A stretch of 64,000 nt of DNA from Thioploca ingrica (GCA_000828835.1 AP014633.1:558001-622000); one strand, 5' to 3'; shown: positions 35,793-45,832, numbered from the stretch's first letter. Notes: generated by a model not told the origin, from the letters alone. Made by a program: numbers and translations.

Positions 35793-36803
35793 ATGGAGTT
35801 TTCTATTCACGATTTATGTGAGGTAGCTAGTTTAGGATTATCTCAACAATCTGCCTATCCCGATGAAAATAAGAAAATAAAAATCAAAAAACTTTCTTTG
35901 TTAAATAATTCTGTTATTCAGTGTCAATTTTATCCCTATGCTGAAGAATCTATTGATATCAAAAATGAAATTGCTTTTATCATGGATTTTCTGGCTAGTT
36001 TCTTTAGAGCAGAATTTCGCCTAAAAAATATACAAAATTTTGCTGTACAAGCTTATTCAGAAGAGGATGTAGAAATTATGTATGCGTTGTCTTCACTCCA
36101 AGCAGCGGATTGGATCTCGGAGGGCAGAGCTATCGAATGGCTAAGAAATACGCTATTTCAAGAAAACACTGTCGATCATAGAATGATGATTGCCAAAAGA
36201 CAAATCTCCTGGCTAGAAAATTCTCTTCGGGAAGTGATTGCCAAAATTTGTACTCAGAATTTTGGTAACAATTGGTGGAATAATTGTGTAGATAGCGCTC
36301 TTAACAAGAAACTACCCAAAAATGTTTCTCATCAAAACTTAACAATTAGAGAATGGCTTAATAATACTTATATAGTTGATTTAAAAAATATTATTATTAA
36401 GCAATGGGATAAATTTAAAAGTATTTTTCCAATTAATAAAATTGACTTTGAAACTATTTTAGAGACATTGAATATTATCAGACGTGATGAAGCCCATAAC
36501 CGAGAAATAACCGACGACAAAATTAAACAATTAGATGAAATTTATCACAAAATTATGGGAAATATAGGAACAGCCTACCCTGAATTAGTACCTCAGTATT
36601 TAGTAGAAAATTGGCGAAGTGGTGTTACCAACATTATAGAAGAATATAAACAAAATCAAATAATCATTAATAAAGGTGAAAGTTTGCCCAATGCAATTAT
36701 GCAAACTCAAATCATGGTGAGACGATTAAAAGATATTGAACTAAAATTACAATCAATTATTGTTCCACCACTAAAACAGCAATTGCATTACGCTATACCT
36801 TGA
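35793..36803 (+). CDS. HEPN-domain protein (Swt1-like), possible RNase partner of the methyltransferase
   Basis: The protein has 336 residues, with no signal peptide. The N-terminal 130 residues are unassigned. The middle (about 140-260) has the pattern of Swt1-like HEPN domains: SWLENSLREVIAKICTQNFG, NNWWNN, and the Rx4H motif in NIIRRDEAHNREITDD. HEPN Rx4-6H motifs form metal-independent RNase sites in many toxins and defence proteins. A helical C-terminus follows. The TGA overlaps the start of the adenine methyltransferase gene (TTGA at 36800-36803), so the two are translationally coupled. A HEPN RNase linked to a DNA methyltransferase suggests phage defence or abortive infection; that function is inferred. 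Confidence 0.7.
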   Translation: MEFSIHDLCEVASLGLSQQSAYPDENKKIKIKKLSLLNNSVIQCQFYPYAEESIDIKNEIAFIMDFLASFFRAEFRLKNIQNFAVQAYSEEDVEIMYALSSLQAADWISEGRAIEWLRNTLFQENTVDHRMMIAKRQISWLENSLREVIAKICTQNFGNNWWNNCVDSALNKKLPKNVSHQNLTIREWLNNTYIVDLKNIIIKQWDKFKSIFPINKIDFETILETLNIIRRDEAHNREITDDKIKQLDEIYHKIMGNIGTAYPELVPQYLVENWRSGVTNIIEEYKQNQIIINKGESLPNAIMQTQIMVRRLKDIELKLQSIIVPPLKQQLHYAIP

Positions 36804-39331
36804 TTCGCACCTTCAAAGCCGATAATCCCAGCATTGATGACTTAGATTTGATTTACTACGCCAAATTAATTTTAGATAGGGTATTGTTTATTGCCTTTGC
36901 CGAGGATACCGGCTTACTCCCGGAGAATAGTTTAAAAAAAGCCTATCAACACCAAGACCCTTATCAACCAAGACCGATTTGGGAAAACTTTAAAGGTTTA
37001 TTTCAAGCCATTAATAAAGGCAATTCGCAGTTAAATATTCCAGCTTACAACGGCGGTTTGTTTCAAGAAGATACCGTATTAAATCAGTTAGTGGTTAGCG
37101 ACGCCCTGAGTGAACAATTTAAGCAAATCGGTGAATATGATTTTGAAAGTGAAGTGAGTGTTACTGTACTCGGCTATATTTTTGAACAGTCTATTTCGGA
37201 TTTAGAAGAATTACGCACCGAAGCACAAGAAATATCACTTGAAAAAGTTGGTAAGCGTAAACGCGAAGGTGTAGTTTATACGCCAGATAATATTACTCGG
37301 TTTATGGTAGAAGCAACGTTAGGTCGTTATTTAACAGAACAATTTAACCAATTATGGAATGCTCGTCATCAACAACGTTATCAACGCGGCGATCAAAAAG
37401 GTGCGTGGAAAAAATCCCTTGATGAGATTACCTTTTGGCGTGATTATCAGGATGCGTTAAGAGCCGTTAAAGTGGTTGACCCGGCTTGTGGCTCGGGCGC
37501 ATTTTTGGTGGCGGCTTTTGATTATCTACACGCCGAATATTTGCGGGTCAACGACCAATTACAAGCGTTAACGGGGAGTTATGGTATTTTTGATTTGGAT
37601 AAAGAAATTCTTAACCAAAATCTCTACGGCGTGGATATTAATTCGGAATCGATTGAAATCACTAAATTATCTTTATGGCTTAAAACGGCTAAGCGTGGCA
37701 AAGTGTTAACCAGTTTAGACCATAATTTGCGGATGGGGGACAGTCTGATTGAAGACAGCAATATTTCTCAGCGGGCTTTTTCATGGCAACTCGCCTTTCC
37801 AGAAGTTTTTGCCGCTGGGGGTTTTGATGTGGTGTTAGGCAATCCGCCCTACGTGCGTCAAGAATTGATTTCGTCATTGAAACCTTATTTACAAAAGCAA
37901 TATCAGATTTATCATGGGGTTGCTGATTTATACACCTACTTCTTTGAGCGGGGTTTAGGATTATTAAAACCGCAGGGTAAATTGGGATTTATTTGTTCTA
38001 GTACTTTTTTTAAGACGGGTAGCGGTGAACCGTTACGACACTATCTCGCCACACACACCACTATTGAAACGATCGTCGACTTTGGGGATTTACAAGTTTT
38101 TGCCGGCGTGACGACTTACCCAGCCATTTTAGTGTTAAAGAAAATCAAGCCTAATGAAAGCCATCTTTTAGAATTTCTCAAGTTGCATCAGCTACCCACA
38201 ACGGAACTCAGTAAGATTTTTCATCTGCATAAATCGACAATGCCTCAAGCTTGGCTTAGTCAGGACAGTTGGCGTTTGGAAGAAGCCAAGTTAGTGCAAT
38301 TAAGGCAGAAAATTGTCAGTGGTAAACCGACTTTGAAAGCAGTTTATGGTTCACCTTATCGTGGTATTTTAACCGGTTTCAATGAAGCCTTTGTCATTGA
38401 TAAGGCAACGCGGGATAAATTAGTTGCTCAAGACCCGAAATCAACAGAGGTGATTAAGCCGTTTTTGGAAGGGAAAGATTTGAAGAAGTGGCGGGTGGAA
38501 TCTAGGGAGTTATATTTGATTTTAATACCCAAAGGCTGGACACAGGAAAAGTCAAACATAACCGATGAACAATTGGCTTGGACGTGGTTAAATACTCATT
38601 ATCCAGCCATTGCTCAATGGTTAGTGCCTTTTGAGGTTAAGGCAAAGAAACGAGTAGATAAAGGTGAGTTCTGGTGGGAGTTACGAGCCTGCGCTTATTA
38701 CCCAGAATTTGAGAAGGAGAAGATTGTTTATCCTGATATTTCTCAACATGCTCAATTCTCGTTAGATATTCAAAAGTGTTACTTTGGAAATACAGGTTAT
38801 TTTATTCCAAATGGTAATTTGTTCCTCGTTGGTTTACTAAACGCTAAGGTTATATGGCTGTACCTTTATGGTGTAAGTAATTCAATAAGGGGTGGATTTA
38901 TAAGATTGTTCTCACAATATATTGAAAAAATTCCCATTCCCACCGCCACCGACCCACAAAAAACCGAAATCGCCACCCTCGCCCAACAATGCCAACATCT
39001 TGCCGAAACCCGCTATCAAAAACAAGAAGCGATACGCCATCGCATCCCGGATATTTGCCCGACTAATCGTGAACCTGAATTAAGCACTAAACTCAAAACT
39101 TGGTGGACACTGGATTTTAAAGCCTTTCGTGAGGAGATAAAAAAGTGCTTTAAAACTGATATTCCACTGGTTGAGCGGAATGACTGGGAAATTTGGTTAA
39201 ATACTGAAAAAGCTGCTATTGAACAACTCAATCAGCAATTAGCACAACTGGAACAACAGCTTAATCAAAAGGTTTATGAATTATTTGAATTAACTGAGGA
39301 AGAGATCAGGTTGGTGGAAGATAATATTTAA
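36800..39331 (+). CDS. N6-adenine DNA methyltransferase, Eco57I/type IIG-like, without N-terminal nuclease
   Basis: The protein has 843 residues and starts at TTG (LIRTFKADNP). The linker domain (LILDRVLFIAFAEDTGLLPE) precedes the methyltransferase core: motif X region KREGVVYTPDNIT, motif I VDPACGSGAFLVAAF and motif IV NPPY in VVLGNPPYVRQE. A TaqI-like target-recognition domain (about 500-740) and a C-terminal coiled coil (EQLNQQLAQLEQQLNQ) follow. Type IIG, BREX PglX and related proteins normally carry about 200-300 residues before the LDR..FI..EDTGLL segment, often a PD-(D/E)xK nuclease. Here that part is absent and the overlapping HEPN gene stands in its place. It therefore either acts only as a modification enzyme or relies on the HEPN partner as effector. 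Confidence 0.88.
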   Translation: MIRTFKADNPSIDDLDLIYYAKLILDRVLFIAFAEDTGLLPENSLKKAYQHQDPYQPRPIWENFKGLFQAINKGNSQLNIPAYNGGLFQEDTVLNQLVVSDALSEQFKQIGEYDFESEVSVTVLGYIFEQSISDLEELRTEAQEISLEKVGKRKREGVVYTPDNITRFMVEATLGRYLTEQFNQLWNARHQQRYQRGDQKGAWKKSLDEITFWRDYQDALRAVKVVDPACGSGAFLVAAFDYLHAEYLRVNDQLQALTGSYGIFDLDKEILNQNLYGVDINSESIEITKLSLWLKTAKRGKVLTSLDHNLRMGDSLIEDSNISQRAFSWQLAFPEVFAAGGFDVVLGNPPYVRQELISSLKPYLQKQYQIYHGVADLYTYFFERGLGLLKPQGKLGFICSSTFFKTGSGEPLRHYLATHTTIETIVDFGDLQVFAGVTTYPAILVLKKIKPNESHLLEFLKLHQLPTTELSKIFHLHKSTMPQAWLSQDSWRLEEAKLVQLRQKIVSGKPTLKAVYGSPYRGILTGFNEAFVIDKATRDKLVAQDPKSTEVIKPFLEGKDLKKWRVESRELYLILIPKGWTQEKSNITDEQLAWTWLNTHYPAIAQWLVPFEVKAKKRVDKGEFWWELRACAYYPEFEKEKIVYPDISQHAQFSLDIQKCYFGNTGYFIPNGNLFLVGLLNAKVIWLYLYGVSNSIRGGFIRLFSQYIEKIPIPTATDPQKTEIATLAQQCQHLAETRYQKQEAIRHRIPDICPTNREPELSTKLKTWWTLDFKAFREEIKKCFKTDIPLVERNDWEIWLNTEKAAIEQLNQQLAQLEQQLNQKVYELFELTEEEIRLVEDNI

Positions 39332-39342
39332 GGAGAATAATT

Positions 39343-39381
39343 ATGCTAAAAACAATAGCCAGCCAGTGTAGGGTGCGTTAG
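39343..39381 (+). pseudogene. 13-codon stub of a broken gene running into a palindrome
   Basis: An excellent ribosome site (AAGGAG, 7 bases before ATG) starts MLKTIASQCRVR and then a TAG that lies inside the palindrome at 39372-39400. It lies 12 bp after the methyltransferase stop codon. It looks like the beginning of a third gene of that operon whose rest was lost when the palindromic element arrived. Chance is possible for so short a frame. Confidence 0.35.
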
Positions 39382-39400
39382 GCGTTAGCCGTAACGCACC
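39372..39400. repeat. Dispersed palindrome (stem GGTGCGTTA)
   Basis: GGTGCGTTA pairs with TAACGCACC around GGCGTTAGCCG, preceded by GTAG. It resembles other intergenic palindromes in the window (41189, 45643, 48509, 48559, 52179): same layout, different stem sequence. Confidence 0.8.
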
Positions 39401-39484
39401 ATTCAAACTGCACTGGCTTTATTTCAAAGCGAGTGAAAAGGTATACGGAATGTAGGCCTCAATATAAGAACTCTGGAGAATAAT

Positions 39485-41164
39485 ATGACACTTAAACTAC
39501 CTAAACTCAATCCGTTGCACCCAATGTTGTTATTAACAATGGTACTTGTTGCTATCACCATCATTTATCTTCTTACTTTGGCGGTAAACCATAGCGAAGC
39601 AGAAGATTCTATTTTCTACATTCTTGGTGTTAGTCGTGAAGAAACAGCAAACCCTGATCTTTACTATCCCCATCATGTTTTATTCATGACTTTTAACCGC
39701 CTCGTTTATCATTTTTGGTTGTTCTTAGGATACGATGGTAATGCTCAACTTCCGATTCAAATTAACAATGTGATTGCTAGCATTGCTATATTGTTTCTGA
39801 TCTATCTGGTGGCAAGGCGACTAGAATTGACTGTTTTTTGGTCCTTACTTTGTCTTGTTGCTGTTGCCATATCTTATGCATTCTGGTGGTACGGTGTTGA
39901 AGCAGAGTCTTATCACTTGTCACTATTATTCATCTTGCTGTCTGCTCACCGATTAATGCTGCTTGCTGAGAGTCGCTTTGAAGTCCGCCACTTTGTTTGG
40001 TTGGGGCTATTCGTAGCAATGGCTACCTTATTTTTTCAACAACATGTATTGCTTATTTTCTTTATACCACTGACCATCTTCTTGCTTTGGTACCTCCAGC
40101 GTAATTCTCTTGGTAAAGGGTTACTTTTTAGTGGTCTCACCTTCTTTTGGGGTATCGCTGGGACAATAATTGCTGCGGTATATTTTTTCATTGCCATTGT
40201 TATTCTTCAGCTTGACGGACTTGGAGAAATCATCAAATGGTCTAAAGGAATGGCAGAAGGTGATAAATTTTGGATACCTTGGTCTTGGACTGCGCCCTTA
40301 GAGTCAATAATCGGTTTCTGGCGAACGGTGTGGGGCGGTCATTTTTTATTTGGGTTTACCTGGTTTTATGAGCTAGTCTCCCATCTTTTCCCTAGGATTG
40401 TCTTTCTAGAAGAACAAATGATGGGTCAAAGCCTATCTCCTGGGATTAGGTGGTTGTGTCTGGTTATGATGATTATTAGTTCAGTTTGTGCTGTGCTACT
40501 AGTAGTGCTAGCCGCTATTGGTTTTCAACGTCTGTTTCCTAAATACAATTTAATTAAGCCCAAAATTATCGGGTTTATGTTTTTTTGCGTGTTAATGTTC
40601 TTGGTTAATGCTATTTTTATTACCGTATGGAAGCCCTATACTAATGAGTATTGGATTGCGCTGTTGCCTTTTTTCTATTTAGGAATGGTATGGCTTATAG
40701 CACATTCAGGACAAATTAAGTTTGCTACAGTAACAAGTTTAATATTTCTCATGACACTCTTCATTGGGAACTTGCTCGGTGGTATCCTACCACAAAATAA
40801 CAAAGACGCAGACTATTGGTACGTAACTAACCAATATTTTATTCGTCATGCTCAGCCAAACGATTTGATTGTGAGCAACTGTGAGCAACTGTGTGGTAGA
40901 TATCTTAACCTCTATACCGGTGCTACGGTAATTTGGAAAATAACCGGTGACAATTTCCAAGAATTGATAGAAAAGCAGGTTTTTAATCATCACACTGGCA
41001 AAATCTTCATTTCCTCAACTATTCTTGAGCCACCCCTCCCTTCATTTCGCAAAGGAAAAAATTACTCAGCAGCGATTCAAACAACCTTTGAACAGTTGAA
41101 GAAGTCTCTTAAAAAAGTACATGAGGACCAATTTCAGGTTGTTTGGGAATGGCAAAGACCTTAA
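39485..41164 (+). CDS. Polytopic membrane protein, GT-C glycosyltransferase-like
   Basis: The protein has 559 residues and about ten to twelve hydrophobic helices. After the first helix comes an acidic periplasmic loop (AVNHSEAEDSIFYILG), where GT-C enzymes (PMT/ArnT/DUF2723 type) place their catalytic acidic residues. The YYPHHVLFM and WWYGVEAESYHLSL segments recall predicted mannosyltransferases of that superfamily. The C-terminal 130 residues appear soluble (YWYVTNQYFIRHAQPNDLIV). The donor would be a lipid-linked sugar. It may glycosylate the giant surface proteins encoded on both sides; this is inference from position. RBS GGAG lies 7 bases upstream. Confidence 0.65.
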   Translation: MTLKLPKLNPLHPMLLLTMVLVAITIIYLLTLAVNHSEAEDSIFYILGVSREETANPDLYYPHHVLFMTFNRLVYHFWLFLGYDGNAQLPIQINNVIASIAILFLIYLVARRLELTVFWSLLCLVAVAISYAFWWYGVEAESYHLSLLFILLSAHRLMLLAESRFEVRHFVWLGLFVAMATLFFQQHVLLIFFIPLTIFLLWYLQRNSLGKGLLFSGLTFFWGIAGTIIAAVYFFIAIVILQLDGLGEIIKWSKGMAEGDKFWIPWSWTAPLESIIGFWRTVWGGHFLFGFTWFYELVSHLFPRIVFLEEQMMGQSLSPGIRWLCLVMMIISSVCAVLLVVLAAIGFQRLFPKYNLIKPKIIGFMFFCVLMFLVNAIFITVWKPYTNEYWIALLPFFYLGMVWLIAHSGQIKFATVTSLIFLMTLFIGNLLGGILPQNNKDADYWYVTNQYFIRHAQPNDLIVSNCEQLCGRYLNLYTGATVIWKITGDNFQELIEKQVFNHHTGKIFISSTILEPPLPSFRKGKNYSAAIQTTFEQLKKSLKKVHEDQFQVVWEWQRP

Positions 41165-41188
41165 CAGCCATTTTCATTTTCTAGCAAC

Positions 41189-41272
41189 GTAGCCTGGATG
41201 GAGCGCAGCGAAATCCAGGGGTACAATAATCTCCTTATTCCACTTCGTTTCATCCAGGCTACTTGGCTGATC
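41189..41272. repeat. Large dispersed palindrome (stem GTAGCCTGGATG)
   Basis: A 12-bp arm GTAGCCTGGATG at 41189-41200 and its exact complement at 41261-41272 enclose a core with GGAGCGCAGCGAAATCC. The core GCGCAGCG recurs in the palindromes at 45643 and 48509. It lies between the membrane protein and the third giant gene. Confidence 0.8.
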
Positions 41273-41430
41273 ATTTCCCGCATTTCACTTCGTTCCAAAC
41301 GATCTACTGGTTACTCAAAATTAAATAGTTGAAGAAAAGTGTTACACACGGCATTATTGTTATTAACAGCGGGTATCCTATACTTTATTTAAATTGACTA
41401 TCAACCGTTAACACCCCGGTGAGAAAAAAC

Positions 41431-44400
41431 ATGTTATTAACAATTTATCACTTTATCTTAACTATCATCATTCTATTAAGCGAATTAATTTGGATCACTG
41501 TACAGGCAGAACAGCTACCACCCACGATGACACTTCAGGTGGACAGCAATGGTTCTGGTAAGGGCAGTATTAGCGTTGCTGGAAGCAAGGGCGAACCGGC
41601 TAAGCAAATTGAATGTGACCCCAGTGGCAATCCCTGCACTTATACTTATGATACCGCTACCTGGGTTACCTTAACGGCTACTCCAGATAATGAATCCATT
41701 TTTTATCAATGGCAACCGGATCGTTGTCACTTAATTGCAGCGCAATCATCGTCACAAAAGGGAGTGGCAGAGGTTTTCTTGAGTCAAAATTCTTCTTGTA
41801 TCGCTACTTTTAAAATTAAACCCGTTAAATTAACCCTGATTTACGCCGGTGTGGGCAGTGGTAGGGTTAAATTGTCGCCAACCGGGCAAGTAACCGATTG
41901 CAATAATGATTTGTGTCGGATTTATACGGATATTACGACGGTAACCATGACACCCGTACCCAATTTAGGTGCAGCCTTTGCCAATTGGACCGGGCATGAA
42001 GATTGTCAAGATGGTCAAGTCACTATGGACAAAGAAGATAAAACTTGCGTAGTTAACTTTATCAAGGTACCGACTCATAAAATTACCACCACAGTAACCG
42101 GGAGCGGCAAGGGTCGAGTTGACACTCAACCACCCGGTCCAGAATATAATGAAGGAACATCAATTACCTTGACGGCTATTCCTGAAGCGGGCTCATTTTT
42201 TACCGGTTGGAGTGAAGATTGTAGTGGACTAAACAGTACGTTCCCCCTGACCATGACCACGGATAAAAAATGTACCGCTAACTTTTCCCGATTCCATAAT
42301 CTGACGGTTAATCTCAATGGTAATGGAACAGTTACCGTTGAGCCAACGGGGACAGCTTGTGGTGCCAATTGTAATACCTATCACGAGGGAACTACCATCA
42401 CCCTCACGGCGATACCCAAAATTGATTCTAGTTTTAGTCATTGGGAAGCGGGTTGTACGGGTAAAAGCGCACAAACTCAGGTGGTTATGGAAGGGGTTAA
42501 AACCTGTGCCGCTGTTTTTGAATTATTACCACCGCCCAGTGTGCAGTTGAGTATGCCGCAATATCTGGTGGAGAAAGTAAAAAATGAAACGGTGGTTTTC
42601 GTAACCCGTGCTGCTAGTAGCTTAGGCGCTATCTCGGTAAATTATCAAACCCAAGATGGAACCGCTCTCGCCGGTAAAGATTACACGGCGGTGAACGGTA
42701 CGCTCAAATGGGACAATGGCGATACGACACAAAAGGAAATTAAAATCCCGTTACTCGAAAATATCTTTTTTGGCAAAGGCAAAAATTTAACCATCAGTTT
42801 ATTTAATCTAACTGGCAACGCTGTTTTAGGGAGCAATCCCACCGCAAAAATCCAAATATTAGATAAATTATCCGAAACTGACCCTAATTTAGCGTCAAGT
42901 ACTTTACAACTGATTGCTAATCGTTATGCTGTCACTGAAGCCGAGGGTAAAATCAATATTACAGTTGAACGGGTTGGGGATAACCGCCGCGCAACTACAG
43001 TCGATTATGCGACCCAGGATGAAACTGCTCTGGTAGGTCAAGATTATACCGCGACTCAAGGCACATTGAAGTGGGATATCGGTGATTCACAAGCTAAAAC
43101 GGTTACTGTTCCTATTATCGTGGACACCAACCCAGAAATAAATGAGACCTTCAATTTGTCTTTATCTAACCCGACTAATCTGGCACAACTCGGTATTCCA
43201 ACTAAGGCACAAATAACTATTCTGGATAGTTTAGGTGATCCCACCACTACGCTATCCCCTGGTTGGTTGCAATTCACGACCCCGCGTTATCAAGTACTTG
43301 AAGAGGGTAAGAATGTCATTTTAGCCGTCAGTCGAATTCAAGGTAATCATGGTGCAGTTAGCGTGGCTTATAAAACTCAAGATGAAACTGCTACGGCTAA
43401 TCAGGATTACACTGCCGTTCAATCAGTGTTAGCGTGGGCGGATGGTGAAACCAGCGATAAAAACATCCTCATTCCTATCCGAACCGATACTTTACCAGAA
43501 GGCGATGAAACTTTTTCCGTTTATTTATCTAATCCCACCGGTGAAGCCAGTTTAGGAACACTCTCCCAAGCAACGGTCAGTATTTTAGACAGTTTAGCTA
43601 CGCCAGATACCACCGCTAATTCTCCAGGTAGGTTACAATTTGCTGCTAATAATTATCAGGTTAACGAAAATAGTGGTAGTCTAACCGTGACAATTACCCG
43701 TACTCAAGGTAGCAAGGGCGTAGTCGAAGTCACCTATGCAACCCAAAGTGAAACCGCGACTGACAAAGATTTTGTGGCTACTCAGGGTACTTTTCGTTGG
43801 TTAGATGGTGAAAAAGATGAAAAAAGTTTTTCAATTGGTTTGACTGATGATGGTCTCATTGAAGGCGATGAAAATTTCTTTTTAGAATTAACTAACCCAA
43901 CCGGCGGTGCTAAATTAGGCGATCATGCCAAGGCGATGGTTACTATCACTGACAATGATGCCACGACAGTCCAATTTTCCTCCAATCATTTTGTAGCCGA
44001 TGAGGGTAATAAACCAGCCACAATTAAACTAAGCCGTACTGGTGGCAAGATTGGTCAAGTCACCGTTGGCTATGAAATCGTTACTCAATGTCCAGACACC
44101 CACTGTGCAACACTGGGTAAAGATTATCAAGCTCCCCTAACCGGCATTATCACTTGGATTAATGGTGATACCAGCGAAAAAAGCTTTACTATCCGCTTAC
44201 TAGAAGACCGAGAGGCAGAAGGCAATGAAACGCTGTTATTCAGATTGACTGATCTTAAGGGTAATGCTCAATTGGGTACCTTAACTGAAGCCATTTTGAC
44301 TCTGGTTGATAATGACTCTGGCGAATGTAAACCTGCCCCTATCATTGACTGTTACTTAGAAAATCATGACAATATTTTACAGGATGTCAGAATTACCCCT

Positions 44401-45615
44401 TTTGGAACGGTGGTTGGTGGGCAACTCACCGGTCAAGTGAATAATGAAGGCGTTGTACAAGATGTTACTTTACTAGCCAATACACAACTACTCGGTGGTA
44501 ACCAAATTAAAGGCGTAGTTCGAGGTAATATTCAAACTGAAGCGGGTAAAAGAGCTATCATCGACAACGTCGAAGTTGTTGATGATACCAACTTAACCAA
44601 TCTCATTGTGGGTAAAGGGGCAGTACTGGATAGTCAAGTTGTTCTAGGAAAAAATGTGGCATTTGTAGATAATAGTAACATTCCCTACTTAGCTGATTTG
44701 AAAACCATACTAGGAGAAATCACGGTACCCGAACTCAACCAAGCGGCTATTTGGCTCACCAGTGATGTCTTGCTTTATAGTGCGATAGGCGGTATCGTAG
44801 AAGCCATTAATGGCTTGCCAGAACTTATCCAGCTTAACTTAACCTTGTGGCAAAACCCAGACAATGGTTATCTCGTACTGGATACTGCGCCACTGCACTA
44901 TACCGCGTTACCTATCCAAGTGCAGCAAGTTTGGGGCAAACCGACTATTGACAATACGCCCTTTAAGTCACTGGGTTTAACCTTAGTACCGAATGGAGAA
45001 GTCATTTTCGTTACTCATACGGGGCGTAAAATAACGGCTCTACCCGTGGTGCAAGATCCAAAGGCGTTGCAGTGGGCATTAGAGCAATTAGACTTACCTC
45101 CCATGACTATGCAACCGAATGGCAACCTGAAAGTATCGCTGGCTAATGGAAATTATTATATGGCTCGCCCCAATTTATTCGCAGCTGATATGCCCAATGA
45201 TGTTCCTTTAGGACTCCATGGTACTGCTTCAGCTTGGATTGATTACCTGAGTGAAATCTTTCTCGCCTTCGATGTCAGTGATCCTCAATCCGGTACACTC
45301 CAGCGACGTCAACAATTTATGTATCCCGCCGCTGCGGATCCAGAAGCTTTATATGCCTTAGCGGCAGAAAGTGATAGCCAAACCGTATTGTATAATGACG
45401 GGCGAGTTTATGCTTACCGTGGCAAAGGCGAGCAAAAAATAGTTTATAAAGGTGTACTCGATTACTTAATCACCCCGGGACGTTCTGCAACCAACTCAGT
45501 ACAATTGGATACGACCAAAGACGTGAATGGTGATGGCAATCCCGATTATGAAGTGATTTATCCGAATGGGGATCGGCAAGTGATGTATTATTGTGCCGTC
45601 TGTTTTGAAGAATAA
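41431..45615 (+). CDS. Giant exported protein C: paralogue lacking the beta-helix
   Basis: The protein has about 1394 residues. I take the ATG at 41431 (MLLTIYHFILTIIILLSELI), preceded by GGTGAG; a GTG at 41419 would add four residues. Signal peptide ends near VQAEQ. Four divergent InlB-type repeats (about 35-370) are followed by five Calx-beta units (about 370-960; signatures GTALAGKDYTAVNGTLKWD and similar). The C-terminal region (about 964-1394, from ECKPAPIIDCYL) is shared with proteins A and B and has the closing DVNGDGNPDYEVIY motif. Compared with A and B it lacks the CSLREA/beta-helix half, so the C-terminal region is the conserved core of the family. The gene lies 6.2 kb after gene B and may once have been adjacent. 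Confidence 0.9.
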   Translation: MLLTIYHFILTIIILLSELIWITVQAEQLPPTMTLQVDSNGSGKGSISVAGSKGEPAKQIECDPSGNPCTYTYDTATWVTLTATPDNESIFYQWQPDRCHLIAAQSSSQKGVAEVFLSQNSSCIATFKIKPVKLTLIYAGVGSGRVKLSPTGQVTDCNNDLCRIYTDITTVTMTPVPNLGAAFANWTGHEDCQDGQVTMDKEDKTCVVNFIKVPTHKITTTVTGSGKGRVDTQPPGPEYNEGTSITLTAIPEAGSFFTGWSEDCSGLNSTFPLTMTTDKKCTANFSRFHNLTVNLNGNGTVTVEPTGTACGANCNTYHEGTTITLTAIPKIDSSFSHWEAGCTGKSAQTQVVMEGVKTCAAVFELLPPPSVQLSMPQYLVEKVKNETVVFVTRAASSLGAISVNYQTQDGTALAGKDYTAVNGTLKWDNGDTTQKEIKIPLLENIFFGKGKNLTISLFNLTGNAVLGSNPTAKIQILDKLSETDPNLASSTLQLIANRYAVTEAEGKINITVERVGDNRRATTVDYATQDETALVGQDYTATQGTLKWDIGDSQAKTVTVPIIVDTNPEINETFNLSLSNPTNLAQLGIPTKAQITILDSLGDPTTTLSPGWLQFTTPRYQVLEEGKNVILAVSRIQGNHGAVSVAYKTQDETATANQDYTAVQSVLAWADGETSDKNILIPIRTDTLPEGDETFSVYLSNPTGEASLGTLSQATVSILDSLATPDTTANSPGRLQFAANNYQVNENSGSLTVTITRTQGSKGVVEVTYATQSETATDKDFVATQGTFRWLDGEKDEKSFSIGLTDDGLIEGDENFFLELTNPTGGAKLGDHAKAMVTITDNDATTVQFSSNHFVADEGNKPATIKLSRTGGKIGQVTVGYEIVTQCPDTHCATLGKDYQAPLTGIITWINGDTSEKSFTIRLLEDREAEGNETLLFRLTDLKGNAQLGTLTEAILTLVDNDSGECKPAPIIDCYLENHDNILQDVRITPFGTVVGGQLTGQVNNEGVVQDVTLLANTQLLGGNQIKGVVRGNIQTEAGKRAIIDNVEVVDDTNLTNLIVGKGAVLDSQVVLGKNVAFVDNSNIPYLADLKTILGEITVPELNQAAIWLTSDVLLYSAIGGIVEAINGLPELIQLNLTLWQNPDNGYLVLDTAPLHYTALPIQVQQVWGKPTIDNTPFKSLGLTLVPNGEVIFVTHTGRKITALPVVQDPKALQWALEQLDLPPMTMQPNGNLKVSLANGNYYMARPNLFAADMPNDVPLGLHGTASAWIDYLSEIFLAFDVSDPQSGTLQRRQQFMYPAAADPEALYALAAESDSQTVLYNDGRVYAYRGKGEQKIVYKGVLDYLITPGRSATNSVQLDTTKDVNGDGNPDYEVIYPNGDRQVMYYCAVCFEE

Positions 45616-45642
45616 TTCACTGAATTTTATAAAAAAATTATG

Positions 45643-45679
45643 TAGGTTGGGTTGAGCGCAGCGAAACCCAACCAACCTA
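45643..45679. repeat. Dispersed palindrome / hairpin after giant gene C
   Basis: TAGGTTGGGTT pairs with AACCCAACCAACCTA around GAGCGCAGCGA. It is 28 bp after the stop codon of gene C, belongs to the dispersed palindrome series and may also end or protect the transcript. Confidence 0.8.
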
Positions 45680-45832
45680 TTTCTCAATGGTTTACCAATA
45701 AATAACTGAGTAATATCAATTTGATATTTAAGGAATTAAAAATTCTCTCTAATCTCCCTATGAAACGGGGAAAAACAAACTTGCAAAAATCTAGGTTAAA
45801 ACTTTTCTAAACATTTATCTAAACAAAAGTTT

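Noticed and set aside
35486..36803. HigBA toxin-antitoxin pair with the HEPN gene as toxin
   Set aside because: The HigA-like gene is truncated before its DNA-binding domain, and the HEPN gene is coupled to the methyltransferase, not to the antitoxin fragment.
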